From contig NZ_JAGHKQ010000003.1 in assembly GCF_017742235.1 (NCBI RefSeq), forward strand, positions 124,001 to 188,000: a stretch of DNA of 64,000 bases, given 5' to 3'. The notes beneath the pieces were generated by a model that did no database searches, was not told where the DNA came from, and worked only from the letters and a program-made list of their open reading frames with translations. The stretch is from Bacillus sp. 165 (lineage in GTDB: Bacteria > Bacillota > Bacilli > Bacillales > Bacillaceae_G). How positions within the stretch are numbered: the first letter of the stretch is position 1; each line of letters begins with the position of its first letter. Below are positions 36,155-45,900 of the stretch, piece after piece. Both the position numbers and the translations under genes were made by a program.

Positions 36155-37066
36155 TTACGTCATTACGGCTTCTGGTTTCTTCAAGCTTGAAATGGTCTTA
36201 TTAAGTTGCTCCAAAAACAATATGGAACTCTGCGAAAGCTTTTTGGATGTTACCCAGCCAGCCTTGAGAGATTTAACGTGAGGGTCGAGAAGATCTATAG
36301 CAATTATGTCACCATTAAGAACATTTAAGTCATGTTTTATTTGAAAATCTGGTGCCAAAGTAATGGCATGACCGGAAGCTACAGTGTTAGTTAAGGTTTG
36401 AAAATTAGTAGACGCAAACAAAATTTCTACACGTTGCGTAAATAGACTGCTGAATATCTGCTTATAAATAGGTCCATTAAATATAACAAACCGTTCATTT
36501 TGCAAGTCGTTCACCCTAAACGTATCGTAATTCGCTAAATAAGAGTGCTTATTAACGAGTGCTTGTCCTTTTCCCTCTATCAATGGTTCAAATTCTAACT
36601 TGCCTCCATATCCTTCTAAACTTTTTTCATTTGCAAGTCCAAAATCAACTGCTTCTTGCTGGATATCCATCATCACTTCTGGTCCCGTCTTTTCAGATAT
36701 TTCAATCTGAATATCTGGATATGAATTTTTAAATTGTAGTATGGCCTTCATTGCAAGTGGTAGCAGGTCCGGTGCAGAAGAAATTTTTATCTTCTCTTGT
36801 GTTGAAGAATTGAAATCTTGAACCTGATTGTGAAACTCTCCTAATTTTAAGAGTATCTCATTTGCCTTTTGTATTAGTTTATTTCCCTGTACTGTTGGGG
36901 TTACACCTTGACGTGAACGAGTGAATATTTGAATACCCAATTCTTTTTCTAAGTTTTTGATAGATTGACTAAGAGCGGGTTGTGTAAGATACAAGTTATC
37001 TGAAGCTAAGCTCATAGAATTTACTTTTGCAACCTCCACAATATATTTCAGTTGTTCAATATGCAT
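36155..37066 (-). CDS. LysR-family transcriptional regulator
   Basis: The 303-residue regulator has an N-terminal winged HTH (MHIEQLKYIVEVAKVNSM, then LTQPALSQSIKNLEKELG with LFTRSRQGV-type end) and a LysR substrate-binding domain (~90-295). LysR proteins bind DNA as tetramers and respond to a small metabolite, usually of a divergent or nearby operon. GAAGGGAGATG precedes the ATG. It is the only intact copy in an array of three. No clear target gene is divergent from it; the next gene is the first S8 protease, 1.3 kb away. Confidence 0.92.
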   Translation of the reverse strand: MHIEQLKYIVEVAKVNSMSLASDNLYLTQPALSQSIKNLEKELGIQIFTRSRQGVTPTVQGNKLIQKANEILLKLGEFHNQVQDFNSSTQEKIKISSAPDLLPLAMKAILQFKNSYPDIQIEISEKTGPEVMMDIQQEAVDFGLANEKSLEGYGGKLEFEPLIEGKGQALVNKHSYLANYDTFRVNDLQNERFVIFNGPIYKQIFSSLFTQRVEILFASTNFQTLTNTVASGHAITLAPDFQIKHDLNVLNGDIIAIDLLDPHVKSLKAGWVTSKKLSQSSILFLEQLNKTISSLKKPEAVMT

Positions 37067-37259
37067 GATGTCATCTCCCTTCTATAAATCTCAATTGTGT
37101 ATACTATAAATCTCGCTTATGTAAGAGGGGTATAGCAGTTGTTTTTAGTCAAGTATACACTAAAATGAAACTTTTTGAAATATGTCGAATTATAAAAAAA
37201 TTAGTAAACAGAAATTCAGATAGTGAGTAGTAATTTCCCTTCGTATTTTCTCTTATGTT

Positions 37260-37330
37260 TGTTCAGTCACTAGTAATTCCATTGCATCCCCCTTCTCCAT
37301 ATGGATATAGTTACATTATGAAAAAAGGTG
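37260..37330 (-). pseudogene. HesB-gene 5' remnant, second
   Basis: TGTTCAGTCACT at 37260-37271 and the following bases resemble the HesB-gene start region. The rest of the gene is absent. Confidence 0.65.
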
Positions 37331-37465
37331 AAAACGTAAAAAGTGATATTGTATCGAGAAGTTTAAAAAATAATAATCATGATCATAGTAACAAACAACG
37401 AAGGCTAAAAATATGTAAAACTATATACCTGGTTACTAACGTTACAAACTTTTATTAAACAGCTC

Positions 37466-37880
37466 AATTTTTAGAGAAATTGAGCTTTTTTTTTGAAAGA
37501 TTAAGTCATTATAGTTTTATTTATGCCTTCGAATTTGGTGGTGTCTTTTCAAGGTGTGCCAAAAATAGCATGGAATTCTGCATCAGTTCCTAGCCAACGT
37601 TAATCAGTTAAGCTTGGGAGTTAATCAAGTTGATAGGAACAATGGTGTCACATGAACAAAGATACAGTGTTCGCAAATATTTGAAAATTAGTAGCGGTAA
37701 ACAAGATTTGTACATGTCGCGTAAACAGACTACCGCATGTCTGCATATACATCGCTATATAAAACTAACCGCTCATTTTATAAGTCGTGTACCGTAACTC
37801 GTTAAAAAAGAATGTTTATTAACAAGCGCTTTTACTTTTCTATTCTATAAATCTTACATATGTAAGCAGAGTGTACATAA
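37466..37880 (-). pseudogene. LysR gene remnant with internal deletion
   Basis: Homology to the intact LysR gene continues from its 3' terminator (GAAATTGAGCTTTTT) through the middle (for example AAAATTAGTAG and GTTTATTAACAAGCGCTTTT, compared with the intact copy), then jumps at about 37845 to the LysR promoter-like CTATAAATCTTACATATGT. Most of the N-terminal coding part is deleted and many stops are present. Confidence 0.8.
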
Positions 37881-38091
37881 AATACGTTTGATTTTTCGAC
37901 AGGAACCTCCGTTTAATTAACATTTACGTAGGAGTGTAGGGGTAATTTATATGTCGAGAATGCAACGCGTACATATATAGGATTTGTTTATACTCAAGTA
38001 TAAAATGATTTTTTATATTTCTGAATATATTGAATTTAAAGGTGATAACAGTCATAACAGATTAGGATAGGAGAGATGATGCACTTTCTTA

Positions 38092-38108
38092 TATAAGTGC
38101 AGATTATA
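38092..38108. promoter_or_regulatory. TATAAG dyad upstream of first S8 protease
   Basis: TATAAG-N5-ATTATA, an imperfect version of the dyad found upstream of all four protease copies (see 42682, 47360 and 51786). It is 294 bases before the start codon. Confidence 0.4.
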
Positions 38109-38385
38109 GAACTATAAGCAACCCCTATTATTCGCATTTCAGCATCAATTGTATACTAAATTCAATCCTTTCAAAATTTAGCGAATATTGTATAAATCAG
38201 TCATCCTTTATCGGATTTTTGAAGAAATTAGTTGAACTACTAGAAAGGAACATCTAAGGTCATGTTGGGGCAGGATATTTATCCTAGATATGGAAAATCT
38301 CTTTGCCTATGTACAACACAACTAGCAAACTAGGTGACTCGCAACTACTTATAGCTGCTTGGACATATAACAGAGGGGGATTAGC

Positions 38386-41300
38386 ATGCAAAAGAAAACA
38401 TTGAATCGCGTTCTTGCTGGTACATTGACAGCTGGTATGCTGGCATCAGGTTCTGTACCATTTAACGTGTTGGCAAAATCAGATCAGAAATCATCTGCTG
38501 ATAACGTTGAACAAGTACTTATGAAATTGACGGATGAACAACGAAAAGCATTAGAACAAGTAGAGGCAAAGCCAGGCCTTGTGATTGCACCTACTATTGA
38601 TACAAGTAGTCCAGAACTGGTAAATGTTATTGTCGAGTTCAATCAAGCTCCGGCAAAAGTGGAAGTGATGAAGCAAGCGGCAAAAGGGTTGCGTATGACT
38701 ACGAAAGCTGCGGCTGCTAAAGTAGAAGAAGCGCATAGTGAGTTTAAACAAAGCTTCCAATCTTTAAAAAATAAGCGAGATGCAAGCAAACAGTTACAAG
38801 AGTCTAAGATTACAAGAGAATATCGTTCCGCTTTCAACGGTGTAGCGATGGCGATTCCAGGAACGGAAATTGAAAATTTATTGGAATCAGGTGTAGTGAA
38901 ACGTGTATGGAAGGACGATATAATTCAACTTGACCTTCCGGCAGCAACACAATCCGCTTCTGCATCCAAAATGATGGACAGCATCCCTCAAATCGGAGTG
39001 GACAAGCTTCATGCAGAAAAGGTAACAGGAAAAGGCATTAAAGTCGGCGTATTAGATACAGGAATTGACTACAACCATCCTGATTTAAAATATGCGTATC
39101 AAGGATTCCGCGCTAGCTTCGGCGACCCGAAAGCAGTAGAGCCTGATATGGTAAAGGGCTGGGACTTTATCGATAACGATGCAGATCCAATGGAAACGAC
39201 ATACAAAGACTGGCAAGCTTCTGGAAAGCCTGAAGTTTCATCCTCGGGTTCTGCATATTACACAGAGCATGGTACACACGTATCCGGTACGATTGCGGGA
39301 GAACAAAAAAATACTGTGGACTACGCGGTAAAAGGAGTAGCCCCTGATGTAGACCTATACGGCTATCGCGTCCTTGGTCCATATGGTTCTGGTGCTACCT
39401 CAGGTGTTCTTGCAGGTATCGATAAGGCCGTTTCAGACGGAATGGATGTTATTAACCTGTCATTAGGTGGTGGTGAAAATGACCCGCTAGATCCGACATC
39501 TGTAGCGATTAACAACGCAATGCTCTCTGGTGTAGTAGCAGTTGTGGCGGCAGGAAACAACGGTCCAAACGAACAAACACTTCATTCTCCAGGCACAGCT
39601 GCCCTTGGTATTACGGTTGGCGCAAGTGATTTTGCGATGGACATTCCAACCTTTACTTCCATGACGGCAGGAGACCAAACCTTTGAAAATGTGAAGCTGT
39701 TAGGCAAAAGCTTTTCCGATAAATTGGAAAATTTACAAAACCAATCTCTCCCTGTTGAATTTGTAGGACTTGGAAAACCAGAGGACGTTACAGGTAAAGA
39801 CTTGACTGGCAAAATCGCTTTAATACAACGTGGTGAAATCACATTTGTTGATAAAATCAAAAATGCAGCAAAAGCCGGTGCCAAAGCTGTCATCGTCTAT
39901 AACAATGTAGATGGGGAAATTCCTTCTTATTTAGGAGAAGCAGTAGGGCTGATTCCTTCGTTCCGCTTAACAAAAGCAGATGGCGAACGCTTAAAAGCAT
40001 TAGGCAATAATGCATCTCTTACATTCGGAACATTAGCAAGCACAAAAACAGAAGGCGATACGCTGGCAAGCTTCAGCTCTCGCGGTCCTGTAGGCACCAC
40101 GTATGATATTAAACCGGATGTCGTAGCACCAGGGGTAGCGATTTTCTCTACGATTCCTGAATATATTAACAGCCCGCAAGAGGGAGTAGATTACACGAAT
40201 GCGTACGCGCGTCTGCAAGGAACGTCGATGGCGACTCCTCACGTGGCAGGGGTAGCGGCATTGATTTTGCAATCACATCCAGGCTATACTCCATTTGATG
40301 TAAAAGCAGCTTTAATGAATACGTCAGTAGACCTAAAAGGCAATAACTCCGTATTTGAACAAGGTGCAGGACGTATCGATGCGTACAATGCGGTGCATAC
40401 AGATATCGCTATTAAAGTGATGGATACGACAGAAAATGTAGAAAACAACCAAATCGTAGAAATTCCAAATGAAACCGGTTCGATTTCTTTTGGAAGTTAT
40501 TACAAGCCGGTAACTGGTTCAATTGAAGACAGCCGCAAGATGGTCATCAAAAACCGCGGAGAAGAAGATAAAACATTCAACGTAGAAGTAGAGTACCACG
40601 GTGAACGTACAGGCATTAAAGATGCAGTAGCGAATGGTATCAAGTTGGACGTACCAAGCAGCATCACAGTTGCAGGCGGCAAAACGGGAAGCATGCAGCC
40701 AAAGATTACCGTTCCTCAAAGTGCGGCAGAAGGTCGCTATGAAGGGTATATCCATGTGACAAATGCAAGTAATCCAAACGAAACATACCAAATTCCATTT
40801 GCTATCCGTGTAACTGAACGAGGAATTCAGTCACTCAAAACAAATAGATTGACAATGGCAACTTACACAGCAAATTGGCAGTACTATACTCCAGTGCTGA
40901 AGGCATTATTCACATTAAAAAGCCCAATGAAAACATTGGATCTCATCGTGAGGGACAATAAAACAGGAAAAGCGATTGGATTCGTGCAAAGCTTTAATGT
41001 AGAGAATGCGAAACCTGGTATAGAGTATGGTGTCTTAAGTGCCTTTACTGGGAATGTTTTTCCATTCACCAATGACCCAGCACATCCAATTTCAGATACT
41101 TCGATGGTAGTTCCTGAAGGTGAGTACACGCTGGAAGCGATTGGACATGATGCAGAAGGAAAATCATATTCTGCTGGCTCTCTTTTGTTTATTGACAACA
41201 CAAAACCAGAAATGGATACGGAAGTAAAGCCGGGTGTATACGAACTAAACGATTCTATGTACACAGAAAAATTTGGCCATAAAGCGTTTTGGTCACACGC

Positions 41301-42603
41301 TAAAGTAACAGACGATTTAATTCCTGTATTGCAATCAAAAGGGTTGGATTATAATCAAGGCAAAAACGAGTTATATTTTGCCGAGGGTTCTCGTCCTTAC
41401 TATGGAAGCTCTTTGGCATTAGATTCCAATGGAGAAACAGACTTCGGTGTAGAACCATCTGATATCGCAAACGGACCATATTATTTAAGCTTTGCTGCTT
41501 CTGACGTAGCGCTGAATGTAAATTACAAAAAGTATATTTATGTGAAAGAAGGAACGGAGTACCTTACTTCTAACTACGACAAGAAAGAGGTGAAATTAGG
41601 AGATACCGTTAAGGTAACACTAAGCCTCAACAATGTGAAAAATCTTGTGTCAGGAGCATATGGTATACAGTATAATTCTGATCTATTTACGTTTAAAAAT
41701 GTAAAATTAAATAAAGCTGCGGCACAATATGCGAAGCAAAATGGATTAGAAACAGTGGTGAACGAACCTGTGTTCAAAGGAGCTGGTGCTACTGCCTCTG
41801 TAACATTAGGAGCTTCGTTACAAGCAGAGGGATTTGCAGGTTTGAACGGAGATATGCCGTTCCTAGATGTTACGTTTAAGGTAACAGGAGATGAGTGGTA
41901 TTTAGGAACTGCTGACGTAAAAGTGACAACATCGACTTATACGAAAGCAGGCGCATCGAAGGCAACAACTCTTCCATATTACAGTACAGCTACCTTTGAT
42001 CTTGTAACTAAGCATACGAAAATACAGGGAGCGATTTTACCGGAAGCATTTACAAAAAAATATCTAGCAGGCTTGGGATTAAATTTATCAGCATATGATT
42101 TTACTAAAATCGGTGCAAAGGTATACGCGTTATCTCCAAGCGGCGAGAAATATAAAGGAACTATCGATAACAAAGGAACATTTATAATTTTAGGCGTGCC
42201 GGCAACTGGAGAACAATATACAGTTGTTGTAGATGTACCGGGACATTTAAAAACGCATTTCAACGTTATTCCTGGTGTGGCTCATAAAGGTTCATATTAC
42301 GGTCGATTCATGAACATAGGGACTCAGAACCTCGGTCTTGCTGGTGATGTGAATGGAGATAGATTAATTGATATCCGAGATGTGAAAAATGTTGTTGAGG
42401 CATATGGTACGCAAGATGCAACTATTGTTAAGCAAGACATTAATCAAGACGGTGTAGTGAATGAGACAGATGTTCGCTATATCGAGAAAAACTTCTTAGC
42501 AAAAGGTCCTGATGCGTTAAGCATACAAGAACCGCAAGAAACAATCAGTAAAAAAGGATTAGCATACTTCTTAAACTTAATTGGTCTTACGCCAAAGAAT
42601 TAA
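38386..42603 (+). CDS. Secreted S8 serine protease with cohesin-like and dockerin domains, copy 1
   Basis: This is a 1405-residue Vpr-like subtilase. The domain order is signal peptide (~1-30, ending LAKS), inhibitor I9 propeptide (~75-185), S8 catalytic domain with D224 (VLDTGID), H295 (EHGTHVSG) and S614 (GTSMATPH), a protease-associated insert (~450-560), Fn3-like beta domains (~690-1060), a cohesin-like domain (~1070-1175), a carboxypeptidase-regulatory-like beta domain (~1235-1300) and a dockerin-like pair of calcium repeats (~1319-1372: DVNGDRLID and DINQDGVVN). It is extracellular. AGAGGGGG precedes the ATG. It is a close tandem duplicate of the next gene. Confidence 0.93.
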   Translation: MQKKTLNRVLAGTLTAGMLASGSVPFNVLAKSDQKSSADNVEQVLMKLTDEQRKALEQVEAKPGLVIAPTIDTSSPELVNVIVEFNQAPAKVEVMKQAAKGLRMTTKAAAAKVEEAHSEFKQSFQSLKNKRDASKQLQESKITREYRSAFNGVAMAIPGTEIENLLESGVVKRVWKDDIIQLDLPAATQSASASKMMDSIPQIGVDKLHAEKVTGKGIKVGVLDTGIDYNHPDLKYAYQGFRASFGDPKAVEPDMVKGWDFIDNDADPMETTYKDWQASGKPEVSSSGSAYYTEHGTHVSGTIAGEQKNTVDYAVKGVAPDVDLYGYRVLGPYGSGATSGVLAGIDKAVSDGMDVINLSLGGGENDPLDPTSVAINNAMLSGVVAVVAAGNNGPNEQTLHSPGTAALGITVGASDFAMDIPTFTSMTAGDQTFENVKLLGKSFSDKLENLQNQSLPVEFVGLGKPEDVTGKDLTGKIALIQRGEITFVDKIKNAAKAGAKAVIVYNNVDGEIPSYLGEAVGLIPSFRLTKADGERLKALGNNASLTFGTLASTKTEGDTLASFSSRGPVGTTYDIKPDVVAPGVAIFSTIPEYINSPQEGVDYTNAYARLQGTSMATPHVAGVAALILQSHPGYTPFDVKAALMNTSVDLKGNNSVFEQGAGRIDAYNAVHTDIAIKVMDTTENVENNQIVEIPNETGSISFGSYYKPVTGSIEDSRKMVIKNRGEEDKTFNVEVEYHGERTGIKDAVANGIKLDVPSSITVAGGKTGSMQPKITVPQSAAEGRYEGYIHVTNASNPNETYQIPFAIRVTERGIQSLKTNRLTMATYTANWQYYTPVLKALFTLKSPMKTLDLIVRDNKTGKAIGFVQSFNVENAKPGIEYGVLSAFTGNVFPFTNDPAHPISDTSMVVPEGEYTLEAIGHDAEGKSYSAGSLLFIDNTKPEMDTEVKPGVYELNDSMYTEKFGHKAFWSHAKVTDDLIPVLQSKGLDYNQGKNELYFAEGSRPYYGSSLALDSNGETDFGVEPSDIANGPYYLSFAASDVALNVNYKKYIYVKEGTEYLTSNYDKKEVKLGDTVKVTLSLNNVKNLVSGAYGIQYNSDLFTFKNVKLNKAAAQYAKQNGLETVVNEPVFKGAGATASVTLGASLQAEGFAGLNGDMPFLDVTFKVTGDEWYLGTADVKVTTSTYTKAGASKATTLPYYSTATFDLVTKHTKIQGAILPEAFTKKYLAGLGLNLSAYDFTKIGAKVYALSPSGEKYKGTIDNKGTFIILGVPATGEQYTVVVDVPGHLKTHFNVIPGVAHKGSYYGRFMNIGTQNLGLAGDVNGDRLIDIRDVKNVVEAYGTQDATIVKQDINQDGVVNETDVRYIEKNFLAKGPDALSIQEPQETISKKGLAYFLNLIGLTPKN

Positions 42604-42606
42604 TAG

Positions 42607-42638
42607 AAAAGAGATGTCCTACGGGGCATCTCTTTTTT
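42607..42638 (+). terminator. Intrinsic terminator of protease copy 1
   Basis: About 12-bp arms around TACG with a run of seven T. The same terminator follows copy 2. Confidence 0.9.
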
Positions 42639-42681
42639 TATTTTCGGTATTCCGAAGATCATAAAGTATTATCGTCTTTTA

Positions 42682-42698
42682 TATAAGTTTCGCTTATA
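42682..42698. promoter_or_regulatory. TATAAG dyad upstream of second S8 protease
   Basis: TATAAGTTTCGCTTATA, with half-sites TATAAG/CTTATA. It is 293 bases before the start codon and aligned with the element of copy 1. Confidence 0.5.
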
Positions 42699-42974
42699 CA
42701 ATAATAAGCAACGCCTATTATTCGTATTGCATTATCAATTGTATAATGAATTCAATCCTTTCGAAATTTAGCGAATTTTGTATAAACAAGTCATCATTTA
42801 TCAAATTCCAAAGAAATTAGTTGAACTACTAGAAAGGAACATCTAAGGTCATGTTGGGGCAGGATATTTATCCTAGATATGGAAAATCTCTTTGCCTATG
42901 TACAACACAACTAGCAAACTAGGTGACTCGCAACTACTTATAGCTGCTTGGACATATAACAGAGGGGGATTAGC

Positions 42975-45900
42975 ATGCAAAAGAAAACATTGAATCGCGT
43001 TCTTGCTGGTACATTGACAGCTGGTATGCTGGCATCAGGTTCTGTACCATTTAACGTGTTGGCAAAATCAGATCAGAAATCATCTGCTGATAACGTTGAA
43101 CAAGTACTTATGAAATTGACGGATGAACAACGAAAAGCATTAGAACAAGTAGAGGCAAAGCCAGGCCTTGTGATTGCACCTACTATTGATACAAGTAGTC
43201 CAGAACTGGTAAATGTTATTGTCGAGTTCAATCAAGCTCCGGCAAAAGTGGAAGTGATGAAGCAAGCGGCAAAAGGGTTGCGTATGACTACGAAAGCTGC
43301 GGCTGCTAAAGTAGAGGAAGCGCATAGTGAGTTTAAACAAAGCTTCCAATCTTTAAAAAATAAGCGAGATGCAAGCAAGCAGTTACAAGAGTCTAAGATT
43401 ACGAGAGAATATCGTTCCGCTTTCAACGGTGTAGCAATGGCGATTCCAGGAACGGAAATTGAAAGTTTATTGGAAACTGGCGTAGTGAAACGTGTATGGA
43501 AGGACGATGTGATCCAACTTGACCTTCCGGCAGCAACACAATCCGCTTCCGAATCCAAAATGATGGACAGCATCCCGCAAATCGGAGTGGACAAGCTTCA
43601 TGCAGAAAAGGTAACAGGAAAAGGCATTAAAGTCGGCGTGTTAGATACAGGGATTGACTACAACCATCCTGATTTAAAATATGCGTATCAAGGATTCCGC
43701 GCTAGCTTCGGCGACCCGAAAGCAGTAGAGCCTGACATGGTAAAGGGCTGGGACTTTATCGATAACGATGCAGATCCAATGGAAACGACATACAAAGACT
43801 GGCAAGCTTCTGGAAAGCTTGAAGTTTCATCCTCGGGTTCTGCATATTACACAGAGCATGGTACACACGTATCCGGTACCATCGCGGGAGAACAAAAAAA
43901 TACTGTAGACTATGCGGTAAAAGGGGTAGCCCCTGATGTAGACTTGTACGGCTATCGTGTCCTTGGCCCTTACGGATCTGGAGCGGACTCAGGAGTTCTT
44001 GCTGGTATCGATAAAGCAGTGGCAGACGGTATGGATGTAATCAACCTGTCATTAGGTAGTTCCGTAAATGATCCGCTAGACGTAACATCTGTAGCGATTA
44101 ACAACGCAATGCTCTCTGGTGTAGTAGCAGTTGTAGCGGCAGGAAACAGCGGACCAAACGAACAAACACTGGGTTCACCTGGAGCATCTGCCCTTGCTAT
44201 TACGGTTGGCGCAAGTGATTTTGCGATGGACATTCCGACCTTTACTTCCATGACGGTAGGAGACCAAACCTTTGAAAACGTGAAGCTGTTAGGCAAAAGT
44301 TTTTCCGATAAATTGGAAAATTTACAAAACCAATCTCTTCCTGTTGAATTTGTAGGACTTGGAAAACCAGAAGACGTTACAGGTAAAGACTTGACTGGCA
44401 AAATCGCTTTAATCCAACGCGGAGAAATTCCATTTGTTGATAAAGTCAAAAGTGCAGCAAAAGCAGGTGCCAAAGCTGTCATCGTTTATAACAATGTAGA
44501 TGGGGAAATTCCTTCTTATCTAGGAGAAGCAGTAGGGTTGGTCCCTTCGTTCCGCTTAACAAAAGCAGACGGAGAGCGCTTAAAAGCATTAGGCGATCAT
44601 GCATCTCTTACATTTGGAACTCTAGCAAGCACAAAAACAGAAGGCGATACGCTGGCAAGCTTCAGCTCTCGCGGACCTGTAGGCAACTCTTATGATATTA
44701 AACCGGATGTAGTGGCACCAGGGGTAGCAATCTTCTCTACGATTCCTGAATTTATTAATAGCCCGCAAGAGGGAGTGGATTACACGAATGCGTACGCGCG
44801 TCTGCAAGGAACGTCAATGGCGACTCCTCACGTGGCAGGGGTAGCAGCGTTGATTCTGCAATCACATCCAGGCTATACTCCGTTTGATGTCAAAGCAGCT
44901 TTAATGAATACGTCAGTAGACTTAAAAGGCAATAACTCCGTATTCGAGCAAGGTGCAGGACGTATTGATGCGTATAATGCGGTGCATACAGATATCGCGA
45001 TTAAAGTGATGGATACGACAGAAAACATAGAAAACAACAAAATTGTAGAAATTCCAAATGAAACAGGCTCGATTTCTTTTGGTAGTCATTACAAGCTAGA
45101 AACTGGTTCAATTGAAGACAGCCGCAAGATGGTGATCAAAAACCGCGGGGAAGAAGATAAAACATTCAACGTAGAAGTAGAGTACCACGGCGAACGTACA
45201 GGCATTAAAGATGCAGTAGCAAACGGGATCAAGTTGGACGTGCCAAGCAGCATCACAGTTGCAGGCGGCAAAACGGCAAGCATGCAGCCAAAGATTACCG
45301 TTCCTCAAAGTGCGGCAGAAGGTCGTTATGAAGGGTACATTCATGTGACAAATGCAAGTAATCCAAGCGAAACGTACCAAATTCCATTTGCCATCCGTGT
45401 AACTGAACGAGGAATCGAGTATATCAAAGCAGTAAGATCAGCAGTGTCAAATAACACACCATATTGGCAGTACTATACTCCAATAGTACCGTTTACACTC
45501 AAACTAAAAAGCCCAATGAAAACATTGGATCTCATCTTGAGAGACAATGAAACAGGAAAAGCGATTGGGTTAATAACAACCTACAATGCGGAGAACATGA
45601 AACCTGATCAGGAACTCGCAGCTGGGTTTACTGGGAGTGTTCTTCCGTTCACCAATGACCCTGCCCATCCAATCGGAAATGAATATATTCAAGTTCCTGA
45701 AGGAGAGTATCAGGTGGAAATGATTGGGCATGATGCAGAAGGAAAATCATATTCTGCTGGCATGTTCCTGCTTGTAGACAACACAAAACCGGAATTGGAT
45801 TTCGAGTTAGAGTCTGGTGTATACGAACTGAACGATTCCATGTATACAGAAAAATTTGGCCATAAAGCGTTTTGGTCACACGCTAAAGTAACAGATAGCT

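Larger units (their letters stand above)
37067..38385. other. Long intergenic stretch with array remnants and protease leader
   Basis: 37067-37250 is the LysR promoter region. HesB-gene and LysR remnants follow at 37260-37330 and 37466-37880. From about 38090 starts the leader of the first S8 protease with the TATAAG dyad. No intact gene lies here. Confidence 0.6.
42604..42974. other. Leader of second protease, duplicated from the first
   Basis: This stretch contains the terminator, the TATAAG dyad and a leader that is exactly identical to that of copy 1 from 42811 onward (38222 in copy 1). No gene. Confidence 0.75.
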
